Assembly (NCBI GenBank): GCA_026419785.1
Contig: JAODTK010001332.1
Span: 62,001 to 126,000 of the forward strand
From: Sclerodactyla briareus
Taxonomy: Eukaryota; Echinodermata; Holothuroidea; Dendrochirotida; Sclerodactylidae
DNA: 64,000 nt
Direction of reading: 5' to 3'
The stretch's first letter is position 1. The number at the start of each line of letters is the position of its first letter. A model generated the notes under the pieces. It did no database searches, had not been told where the DNA came from, and saw only the letters and a program-made list of their open reading frames with translations. This document shows positions 38,371-48,750 of this stretch, one piece after another. A program made the translations under genes and the position numbers.

Positions 38371-38416
38371 CAATAATAATAATAATAGTAATAATAATAT
38401 TAATAACAATAATATA
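38371..38416 (+). repeat. (AAT)n microsatellite
   Basis: Imperfect AATAAT repeats, about 46 bases, lie between the two direct-repeat copies. Confidence 0.9.
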
Positions 38417-39224
38417 GTGACTTGCCTGCCAAAACGCGATAAGGGTAAAACAAATTGTTACACCGATGTCAGGGCGAAACAGCATGTGTGTTACGAGCAC
38501 TAGAGAATATCTAAGATGTTTCGTTTTGTCGTTTGATAACCTAACAATTCACATTATGATGACCATCAATAGGTGTTACTTCTTTTTTTTTTCCTCTCCC
38601 CGTTTTTTGGCAGGGGTCCCACTTTTACTTCAACACCTGCTTATTAGAACAAGATGCTCCGGAACTCCATTTTTTGTCACCTGTACTTTGTTGAAGCGAT
38701 GATCTGTTGCACCTCGTAAATACACCGTGTACGAAAATGTCAGTGGTTCAAACCATGATTTTTCGTATCCCGCATGATTCATATATTGTCTTTGATAGGC
38801 TTCGGTGGCATTCAAGATTGCCCTCTCTACCATCCGAGACGGCGAGGATTAATCCTTGAAAAAAAACGGGCGACGATCTTCACATATCCCACGCTCCCGT
38901 CGACGAGTTTACGAACCGGGAGATGCCATAATGGGATGATTTCGTGCATGGAACAAGAGGCCAAATCAAACCAACCGACATACTCCACTGATGAATGCAC
39001 TCAGGGCCAGGAAGCTCTTCGTCATCGTCGATAAAGTACAGGATTGGTTCAACGAATACCTCTCCGCCAATGCAGGTAATTAGTAGGAGGTTCAGATGAA
39101 GGTATTGTTCACCATAGTGCTGATGTTACTTTATTGACTGGAACGTATCACAAACACATGTTTTCGATACGGCAGACACGTGTGTTTTAGGATGACGGAA
39201 ACAATCTTCCCAGTCATCTCGCTG

Positions 39225-39430
39225 GACGCTGTATCTGAGCGAGATATGACATTACGTGCCGTATAGTTGGTAGATAATGTGACCGTGTTTACTTACCCGT
39301 CGCTGCCAAAAGGTGAAGGCGTCATGGTAGCTGAGCAGGAGCAGAAAACTAAAAGTCCATGTACGTTCCGTTACGAATAATATTATTATCAAACCTTGGA
39401 CCATCCAGAAAGGAGCCGCAGCCGAAATTG
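39225..39430 (-). repeat. Direct repeat, copy B
   Basis: Partner of 37,795-38,060. It shares the near-identical stretch around 'TTACTTACCCGTCGCTGCC' and 'AAGGTGAAGGCGTCATGG' and then diverges. It has extra bases in the 'AATAATATTATTATC' part compared with copy A. Confidence 0.75.
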
Positions 39431-40985
39431 TACACTCGAGCCAAATTTCATATGTTTTAAAACTGAACAATTATTCTACTAATGATGCAACACTAATTGA
39501 TGCTTCTTCCACTGAGCAGTTATATAGCAGAATATAGCGAGCAAATGCTTCACCGTTCTTTACCACGTTATTGTTTACGACACGTCCTCGCTCAGAAATA
39601 TTCTCTAGTGCCACGTAAATATGAACTAGGCAACGTCGTAAATCCTAACAATGACGCTATTTGTTAAAATTGGTTTCGAGGGAGGTGATGAACATTTCAG
39701 ATCTATTCAGTAACTCGGTGTTCTGTTATAATTGACGCAGTTGTGCGTAACTAGTAAATGTAATTATGCCTGAGTCCGGCGGTAGTAAAGAAAACATCTC
39801 GCGGACTCTTATATTCCGCCAAGATGTGCCACTATCCCTGTCGAGGCTTGTTCCAAACATAGCACAAGGGCCCTGAACATCTGATAATTCCGTTTAATAT
39901 TACAGTAGCTCGCAAAGACGCCGTCAGTTATGACAATCGCTAATAGAGACCATCACCTTACTTCCCTCTTCTTCCACCAAATGTTTATTCGTAGGGGAAC
40001 AGCCAGACCTGAGCGGACTTTTCCGAACTCAGTGGTAATATTTTTTGGCGTATTACGTATATAAATTGCAAGAAGAGTTGATAGGATTGTGTCAGGCTTC
40101 ATCACGGAAACCACAGAACAGTATAATTAATCCGAAAATACGAAACCGATTGCGTCTGGCCTAAGCGCTATCTCGGCGTGAAGTTGAACATCACGGACAG
40201 TGAGCTAGAACCAGAATTGTGTGATGTGAAGCTCGAACTAGAGGGCTGTTACGGTGAATTATGTACGACGAAATGTATATAGATTTATGTTAGGTGAGGA
40301 CCGCCCTTGTTAGGGACGCGGCTTACAAATGCCTTATGGCATTACACTAAATTGTCTCCAGTAGGATTTAGAATCCTTGAGCGCCATACCTAGAGACCCA
40401 AGTCATTCATCACGAATGGGGTTAGGCGCTCAGTACAACATGTCCGCGGCCGGGCTGTATAGCCCACTGCAGTTTGAATATCGTTTCTCAGGACGGAAAG
40501 AGGTTTTTTTTCAATTTATGCATCAGATACTGCATCAACGCACTGCAAAGAAAGGAAAAGAAGGAAAGTCGAGAAGTGTGCTCGTGTGATTGCGTATATG
40601 CTCTCATTGAAGAGGAATATAACCAGTTGGTGACGTCACAAGAATTATTACATAGACAGTTATAACAGTCGAAGTCTCACACACATTCCATGAAAATGGA
40701 ATACAGATTTAGTTAATGCCCATCTCATAATGCGACCTCCTACGAATCTATGTGGCACTGAATCCACTCCAGTTAAAGTTGTATGGAGGGATCAATGTGC
40801 CTGGACTTAGTTAACACAAAAACGTAAGTATGTGTAGTGATTCCTTTTGCCCTTCCATTTGACGGCATTTGAGACTTCAATTGACTTAGTGGTTTGTGCA
40901 ACACGACGAGTCCCGATGTTACGAGAAAATGACCCAGTCAAAAAGCAGTTGGTAAAACTGAGGTCAAAGATCAAAGGAAGTGAAA
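39431..40985. other. No gene recognised
   Basis: AT-rich unassigned sequence. The 70-codon frame at 40,377 and its neighbour overlap and show no family resemblance. Confidence 0.5.
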
Positions 40986-41240
40986 GTAGGTCACTGATGT
41001 AGTTTGCCACAGACGAAACGATTCCCCATTACGCCCATCCAACTAAAATGTTCGTTGCGAAGATATATAAAGATCTGAGGCGCGGTTTACACGGTCATTA
41101 AGTCAGACGAGGTGACTCAGAGGGGCAAATGAGGTCAGGTAGGTCACCTCACATGTACTTCACCTTGAGGAACAAAAACTTTCCATTAAAACATTGCCTT
41201 CTGAAATGTTTCATTGCAAAGTATTGAAATATTACCGTAT
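40986..41240 (+). repeat. Two further copies of the short repeat seen at 24.9-25.3 kb
   Basis: 'AGACGAAACGATTCCCCATT' with 'AAATGTTCGTTGCGAAGA' (near 41,012-41,066) and a more diverged 'GAGGAACAAAAACTTTCCATT' type unit with 'GAAATGTTTCATTGCAAAG' (near 41,203-41,221) belong to the same family. Between them is AGGTCA-GGT-AGGTCA (41,132-41,146), an exact direct repeat spaced by three. Just upstream is AGGTCA-A-AGATCA (40,961-40,973). Confidence 0.65.
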
Positions 41241-43299
41241 GGGGACCTCAAGACCATGCCTGTCACCAAAAACAATCCTTCAGCAAGTTGAGCAACTCAT
41301 TTATCTAGTGATGATTTAGATATAGGCAATGGAAAGCACGTGGGAAGATCGCGCGATTAAGGGAGGCTGTTTGCCGACGGAATAATCAGGAGACGTAGAC
41401 CAAGACTGGCTACATACGCCATGACAGCGGAGGAAAGGAAGGATTTCATCGCTGAACGAGTGCTGCGGTCCGAGCTAAAAAGATGTAATAATGAGCAAAA
41501 ACCATCACTTGCGATACCAGCACTAAGCGCAGGCGGAAGTATACGGATTTTCAGTTGGATCACCATTGAACCACGGAGTGGAGACCGCGAGGCACCTCAC
41601 CCAGAGCTGAGTCACTGGACACCCTGGATTTGAGGTGTACACATTCCCGAAATATCGCATCTAGAGAACAATGTCAAAGTAACCTCATTCGGAAAGAAAT
41701 TAATGATTCATTCCATATATAGTTTTGAGGGGACAGATATATCGTTGTTTTTTTAGTATAGTACGCTGAAACCAGAACCAGCCAACATGACCCTTTTCCA
41801 TCTGAAACTATGTGGAGTGTGTCTCTAGATGCAAGCTAATAGGACTATCCCTCAGGAGGTTTTGAAATATGCGAAATTGCGCAATCGTCATTGAGTAGGC
41901 GCGGGGAAATCATAAATTCGCAACTTCCGGGGTATCGTGTAAGTTGCCAGAAAACTATTTTTTGTTTAATCCCAAACGTTGAATAACCCATTTTTTAGGA
42001 CGTTTCTGAAGCCTATATAACTGTATAAAAGGTTGATGTAGGATAAAACCCCGGAATGCTCGGGAACACCCAAAATACTGTAGGAGGTCGATTTCTTTAC
42101 TTCAGTGTTTGAGCATAAATCCAACTTGATTCGTCAGTGAGAAAAGTTTGTTAATGTTTGAGCAATCAGAGTAACAATCACAAGACACTGCTAGGACTGA
42201 AGCGGTAATTTGCTTAGTTCAGTTTAGCCAATTTAATGAGAGAGGTTCAGGAAAAACAAAATCATCATGTAAGACTCTGAAGCCACAGCATCTCAAAAGA
42301 GAAGAATAACCCAGATGCCTCAAGATTTCGCCCCCCACAATACTTGAAAAAATAAACCAGGACTGTCCATGAACGCAATCACATTCTTAGGGACAGAAGA
42401 GCATCTTCAGGAAGGCTATTTCACCCATTATTAATAACCCTCCTCGACAAGAAATATTCATGACTATCCAATTTACAGCGTTTGACACGAAGCTTGGGCA
42501 ATGACCCTAGTGGTTAGAACATGGAAATTCAAGGTGAGGTCTCGCCAGTTGCTCAAACACCCTGAGAACTATATCTTTATCAATAAACTTAGTGGACCTT
42601 CTAATCAATTCGAGTATCCAATTAACCTCCTCTCAGCTTTGCAAGTAAGGTTTCAAAGAATAATCACACACCGGAACTCAGAGATCCTGTTTTCAACTCA
42701 CCTATAATATGGTTTGGCCCATGATCCTTGACGGAAGCGATGCAATTGTACGAACCACATGCTAATTTGGCTTATTGCATTGAACACATTTGCCGATCAA
42801 AAGACCATTTGGGAGATTATATCAACATCCTCGTTTGAATCAACTTTTCGATACAACAGGGTATCTTCCGAAAACCTGGAATGCACTGGATCTCCAAGAT
42901 CGTAACTATATGGCCAGAAAAGTTTGATCCCAGAAACCGAAACACAATTAGTTACCTTTGCCAGAGACGAACGCCACCTCGATGCAACTCGTTTGTTCTC
43001 TATCAGCAGCCATGACGAATCCCTCTATGAAGACTCTTCCAATCTGAGCAAGACCTGAAGACACATTCATGAGAAAGGACCTTTGGAGTCTAGGAGAAGT
43101 ATATAACAGCCTGCTGTTGTCAAACTGCACTATTAACATCTTTCATTCATGACTTCTAAACTATCAGTCAAACAAGATGAATTTTCCTAAAACCATTCTG
43201 AGAACCCCGAAATTTGACGTATCCCGGATAATGAATTCCAACACTTTGCAAACAACACTGTGAGTCTCACTGGCCTGTATCACAAGACGAGACCGGTTG
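41241..43299. other. No gene recognised; weak minus-strand exon candidate
   Basis: On the minus strand, a short frame at about 43,050-42,955 reads 'RVFIEGFVMAADREQTSCIE' and is followed by 'GGCAAAG|GTAACT', with a possible acceptor 'GTGTCTTCAG' upstream. I recognise no family, and the frame is only about 35 codons. The rest is unassigned. Confidence 0.3.
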
Positions 43300-43378
43300 C
43301 CCCGGTTTTGGGGGGTAATTCCACTCATATAGTGGGGTGGCATTTATGGCACTACCCCCCCCAATAAATACCTGGGCT
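43300..43378. repeat. Short foldback with G-run/C-run arms
   Basis: 'GTTTTGGGGGGTAATTCC' on the left pairs imperfectly with 'GGCACTACCCCCCCCAATAA' on the right. The outer bases GCCC and GGGC also pair. It is about 79 bases in all, so it could fold into a cruciform or be a tiny MITE relic. Confidence 0.5.
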
Positions 43379-43644
43379 AAGCATATTTTTTAGCTCCCAT
43401 AGTCACACATCACCATGCACATCCAATTCTATCCGGGTGTATTTCTAGCCTACTATTTTCTAACTTCTCCTGCCGCCCACTGTCATAGATAATATATCGC
43501 ATTGTCTCAGTGCATTTAATGTTCTTCAAAAAGGTTTTGCGCTCCGCGCCGGCGCTGTTTCACTTATCACATTGTGTCGGGATGGGGTGAAATAATCGTC
43601 CAATTTGAGTTTTTCCGAAAGGCAGATCTGGATATTCACCAGAA

Positions 43645-44480
43645 ACAATGTTGGCATTGCGACTGCGCGTTTGTACTCAAATCGCAATAACAATTACAAA
43701 ACAACTTTGGATTTTTTCCCAAAGGTACCGGGCGATCTAGATAGCTAATTTACCTGACATTTGAAACATTTAAAGCCACGTTTTTCAAATTAGATTGAAA
43801 GACAAGTCGACACAGCTCTTAATTGCTGCAACTGTAAAAAGTGACGCTTTCAATTTGGGGTACACCATTGGACGAGAATCATATTTTGCCAATTTTCGTT
43901 TGGGACATGATAATTCGAAGCCTCCTCCCCGATCTTTGATGGAGTGTTGGAGAAAATTAAACATTCAAAGGACCCGTAAATTCCATGAAATTATTTCCTA
44001 TTCAGATTGCCGAATCTTGTGCGGACGAGTCGTTGCGAGAGTGTTTGTTGTCGGTATCATAACTAATAAATTTCTGTTACACAGGGAAGATAGGTGTTAC
44101 TATTTTCAGTGCGGGTTCTCTGGGTGCACCCCCCACGCAATAGCGTACCCGGCTGGGCCAAGGCCAAGACCTTGAGACTCACAACCTTTTATCTCCACGA
44201 ATCCAGCCCTCCCTTTCTGTAAAACTCAGGGCTGTGTTCTGTTCATGTGTTTTCGTTACCCCATGCAGTTTTGGACTATGGTTCTAACAACTTGAGATTG
44301 TTTGAGGAGAACAGTGCACGTGGCATGCAAAAAGTTAGGCGATCGGTTCGCAGAATGCTTCAACTTATGATGGCGGACAGTGGCTTCGCCCCTGGGACAC
44401 AAACAGGGACTCTTGCAGAGCGGAAGAGGCAATATCTTCCTTAATTTCGAGGGGGCTACTCGTCGAATGATGGTGGCCGC
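43645..44480 (+). repeat. Dispersed ~850 bp repeat, copy 2, with coding-like segment
   Basis: Inverted partner of 15,950-16,800. The segment after 'CCCCATGCAG' (a plausible splice acceptor at 44,266) reads 'LDYGSNNLRLFEENSARGMQ' and continues open to a stop at 44,442-44,444, ending 'TLAERKRQYLP'. The other copy keeps DYGSNNL, EE, ARG and part of TGT in the same order but with frame breaks. I do not recognise the protein. A mobile-element origin is inferred only from the dispersed copies. Confidence 0.7.
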
Positions 44481-44520
44481 TCCGCCGCGATATCCAATAG
44501 TCACTAGCTCTCATACATCT

Positions 44521-44815
44521 AAGTGTTAATAGCGCCTTTTAACCGAAGTGCTCAGAGGCGCTCCCAGATATCACCCTGTTTATAGGAACGGCACTCCAGC
44601 ATCCGGAGAGTATGGGCAGCAGCAACACAGCGGCCCGGTTTTACCAAAGTACTCAGTTGTTCACAGGTCCCATTTATCACCCATGGGGGAGCGGACATGG
44701 ATATGGAGTGCCTTACCCAAGGAAAACACGGAGGAAGTGATCGGTCGTGAGGTTCGGAACTCACAGCTTCCGCCGACCGTCGAAGCTTTACCGACTGAGC
44801 TATTGTGATCTCCAT
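44521..44815 (-). mobile_element. tRNA-derived SINE
   Basis: On the minus strand the 5' end has a good pol III A box, TAGCTCAGTCGG (44,802-44,791), and about 30 bases on a B-box-like GTTCCGAACCTC (44,760-44,749; one inserted base relative to GTTCGAACC). This looks like a tRNA gene head without an acceptor-stem partner. The body follows with 'TTGGGTAAGGCACT'. The 3' end reads 'GAGCACTTCGGTTAAAAGGC' and then GCTATTAACAC, resembling the GCGCTATATAAGCA tail of the LINE fragment at 25.68 kb, as expected if a LINE supplies its retrotransposition machinery. It is not a functional tRNA gene. Confidence 0.75.
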
Positions 44816-47236
44816 AAATTAACCCTGTAATCGCTTGGTCCTGTGTTGTTTAAAATTCCAATGCGCTCAAACAGGCAATTCGAGGAGGCTAGCTGGTGTG
44901 CAGAGAAAACTATGATGCTGGTACAGTTGGCACCTTGCCTCTGAAGTTTTTTTCATCATCCAATTGGGCTATGTCTTGGGAGTGTTCCACCTGGAAATGG
45001 TCTCGGGGAATGTGTCGATCCAAACCTCCCCGCTACAAAGCTGCACACCATGATGCTATACCCCGTCGGACCCCCTGTAGCCCATTCGGAAAAATGTACA
45101 GGTGTCGGAGTTTTTTTTTTAATTTCTCTTGTCCTAATATGTAGACCCCTGATCGTCATCTCAAAACTATCTCGGTGTTTGCTCTTTTCAACGCTTGTTC
45201 ATTATTATTATTTTATTATTATTATCATTATTATTATTATGAGAAAAACACATATGGTATCCACATTCCAAAAGGCTCCTTGTTTTTTTGGGGGGGTTAT
45301 AATTCAGCCTTAAACACTCGGGGATGCCGTTTCCGTCCATCTGGGGGCTTGTAAATAGCAACAATTACCGGTCGATCCGCGACAACCAATGTGGCGCTCC
45401 GCTCACATAGTTACCGAGATCATATCCCCACTCCAAAAATCAGATCGCCTCGCCGCCCATGACATGGGATAGAGAAACGATGAACCCATTACCCAAATGT
45501 TGTAGCACTCAGCCGAACTCGGACTCGTCAGACTCATGACTGCAGGCTCATTGGACCTCGGCTCACCTTCAAGGCTCAGACTCAGGACTTCCCTGTGGTG
45601 TCGGAACTCCTTGTCCCATGTAGTGTTTGGACCTTTTCGCGATTTAACGAGCAACGGTCTGACTTCGATGTTTGCCCATCGACGATACCATTGACTAATG
45701 GTTGGTGGGGTATCGCATTGTATAGGTAATGTACTTCTATACTCTAGCCTAGGTTTACTGTAACCGTTGTTTCTCTGCATTCATGTGCTACCCTAACTGT
45801 ATTGACAACATATGCTCGGTCATTATGGAAATACAGTCGTATAGTGCAGAAACCAAATAATTATATCAGTAACAAAAATGATGCGTCTGACAGGGAAAAA
45901 CGAGGCGAGCTGAAGCTAATTAAATTGGCCCTCAAACTGGAAGGTGCACAACTAAATTCATTTGGAAATTGCTGAATCATCACATTAGATATCTCTAAAT
46001 CTTCAACAACTTTTCCGTGAGAAGAAAGGCGCTGCCGGATTCATAACAGAGCTAATATTGGCCCTTTAGGTGGCGCACAGACAGGGATTGTGGAAGTTGG
46101 AATCAGGGTAGGGGCAGAGTTCAGAGCTAATAGGCAGTAACTCAGGGATAGCCTAGCCCAAGATCGCAACCAACCTGTCATGGGAGTAGTATCGATCGTC
46201 AGTTTTGGATGATGCAATAAGTGCTATGCTATGTTGATGAATCGTTTTCAGTATTCAATCACATTGCAATATACACACATTAGGTTCTCAATTCAGCAAT
46301 TGTGTTCAGCAGTTGAAGTTTTTGCAGAAGTGATGTGCAAATTAGGTTTATTCATACACATTGTTTTTAGATTGTTGGTGTCGAGTGTTGGTGTTGGACC
46401 TTTCTGGTCTGCTGGTGACGGTGTTGAGCTCCTTATTTTCCGATAACGGTGTCGGTGTTGGTGTCGGATTTGTCAGTGTCCGATACAGCACCTGATTTAT
46501 AATTAGTGACTGTCCCTCTGAAGTTCCATGACAAACAGCGCAGTTAACATTGACATGTGGTCAAATAACACTTGAACTCTTGGACTCGAACTCGGACTCA
46601 TGCCTGGGACTTAGACTCTTCGTACTCAGGCACTATACTCGGACTCGAACTCACTGCTCGTGACTCTAACTCGGACCTCATCCCGAGTGGACTCGCTACA
46701 GCACTGACATCAACGTTATTCAAACGCGTAATACAATGTCATGGAACCTGGATTGTGTTTAGACATCGCTGCTGAGGAGGCCACAAGGTTTACGGCCATG
46801 AAACGTGTGATTAGTTTCCAAACGTGAATAACATAAGAATGAGAGAATGTAATTTTATGTCTCATTTGGGAGGACGAGGGTTTTGATCGGACTTATATTG
46901 CCACAGTAAATGATTCGGTTTCAGGATATAAGTGAACATTCCAATAGTATAGGTTTCGCTATGCACCCGGTCAGTCGTTCCCATTTTTTATTGCCAATGC
47001 TAAGTAATTCTAATTGCAATCAACTCTCAACAAATCTTCATTTGAGCTGTCACTAGCATTACAAGGGTGATTAAACCTAAATTCAGTGGAACCACGAGAC
47101 AACTAATACATCGAATTCGCTCCGCCAAGCCACAAACACACGTTGGCCCTCCTGACCACGAGCACCTTGAGGTATACCGGTAATAAGGGTTTTTGTATAT
47201 TTAGATTTATATATCTATATCATACTATATTTTCAG
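44816..47236. other. No gene recognised; simple repeats upstream of the NLR exon
   Basis: This contains an (ATT)n-type patch (45,199-45,240) and an imperfect GGTGTC/GGTGTT patch (46,378-46,475). It also contains a degenerate ACTCGGACTCGAACTC-type minisatellite (46,575-46,690; related words near 45,510-45,600). The sequence ends with a clear acceptor tract, CATACTATATTTTCAG, at 47,236. No upstream Death-fold or CARD exon was found. Confidence 0.55.
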
Positions 47237-48750
47237 AGATGACGCAACTTCTAGTCCGGCAACTCGTAAGAGTCTATACCAGAATGTACAACAAGGTACA
47301 GCCAATCCCGTACCTAAAGGATAAGATGTGTTGTGTAGACAATGTATTCACTGAAGTAGGAATGAACTTCAAACCCGTTGGTAGCGACGGTAGTTGGAAG
47401 GTACTAAGCAGCTACCACAATATTCTTACAGAAGCGAGTGCATTCACGATACAAATGATAGAAGGTGAGCCAGGTTATGGGAAATGACGTTGACTCTTCA
47501 AATGGCATATGACTGGTGTAATGATAGTCCACACTCAACCCTAGCTTCCTTCGTAAATCATGATTCAATCATCTGAACATTTAAGACAATTTAAGAAGGT
47601 TGGAGGGGCGAAGTCGATAAGCGATGCCATCGTCAAATATGTGCTGCCTCGGGACAGCAAGATTGAAGAAGCAGACGTAGACCGACTGTTGCAGGATGAG
47701 AATATAAAAACGCTGATAATATTCGATGCCTACGATGAGTACCCAGACAGACACATCGATGACAACTTTGTAGATCAGATACCCAAGAAGAGATCCTTCT
47801 GCACGTTGACGTAATCCTAACAACCAGGTCTTCCTGCATACCTGAAGAGTGCCAGGCCTGGCAGGACGAATCAAGTTGACGGGATTTGATGAAGGCTCTC
47901 GAGAGAAGTATGTGCGTAAGGCAGTAACAGGGAGTGATGAGGAAGCTCCTGGCAAAGATCCTACACCAATTCAACACAAATCCAATCCTTGGAGATATAT
48001 GCCAGGCTCCACTCTTTTCTGCAATATAATTCTCATTCATTCGGCATATGAGCAGAAAATGAACAAAGATGTTCGTTCAGTTACTGATTTCTTTCGGTAA
48101 TACTGCATGCTACTGCTTCCTAGCCATGCACCAGAAAGAAACCACAAAGGTGGAAGAGAAAACGATTCACGTGAACAGCCATGAAAAGTTGGATAAATTG
48201 TCCTTCAAATCACTGGTTGGTCGAAATCAGCAGCTAGTCTGGGATAAACAATATATTGTCAACACGCTTGGGGAGTCATTCTACAATTGGTATGTTGAGA
48301 TATGAATTTTGATAGAAGAAGACTGTACTGAGGACAGAAGCTATGGTCTCTCCCCTGAGTCTACTCCGTACAGAACAGAAGTACGATTCTACCATAAACT
48401 ATTCTGTGAATGGTATGCTGCCCATCATTTAGCCCGAAGTGTCAACAACTTCTTCCAGTCCCTGTTTCACGACTTCACGGAAAACCTGGACCCCTTCGAT
48501 CTACAATTTGTATATCGGTTCGCTTGCGGCTTGGACAAGAACGCCGCGCCCAAGATTTCACGGTTGCTGAAGAAGAAAGATTGTGCTAAGTTTGCCATAC
48601 TGTGTGCGCTGGAACAGGAAGACAAAAACCGTGAAGTACTGGACACTGTGCGTGAGTTGGTGTCAGGGTATGTCTACATCGCCGGACAAGACAGCCGGCT
48701 ACTACAACGGACCACGCTCCAACTACTAGACTTAGCCTCCCGAAAATAAG
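47237..48750 (+). pseudogene. NLR-family NACHT exon, frameshifted and with stops
   Basis: A NACHT NTPase exon of an NLR-type immune receptor. Such proteins are cytosolic sensors whose NACHT domain binds ATP and drives oligomerisation. It starts after the acceptor TATATTTTCAG and ends at AATAAG|GTACGT. The pre-NACHT segment 'QLLVRQLVRVYTRMYNKVQP' leads to Walker A GEPGYGK (47,464-47,484). A lost base then shifts the frame, and 'TLTLQMAYDWCNDSPHSTL' continues. Walker B 'LIIFDAYDEYPD' is at 47,713-47,748, followed by 'DVILTTRSS' (47,808-47,834) and 'LTGFDEGSREKYVRKAV'. The helical C-terminal part 'VRFYHKLFCEWYAAHHLA' begins near 48,379. Frame changes occur near 47,485, 47,555, 47,790, 47,868, 47,948, 48,020 and 48,148. 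Stops are at 48,098 (TAA), 48,303 (TGA in otherwise open sequence) and 48,747 (TAA). It looks like a pseudogene. Poor assembly is the alternative. Confidence 0.88.

Noticed and set aside
47581-48040. Minus-strand frames of 124 and 135 codons
   Set aside because: Antisense shadows of the NACHT exon, whose Walker A and B motifs are on the plus strand.
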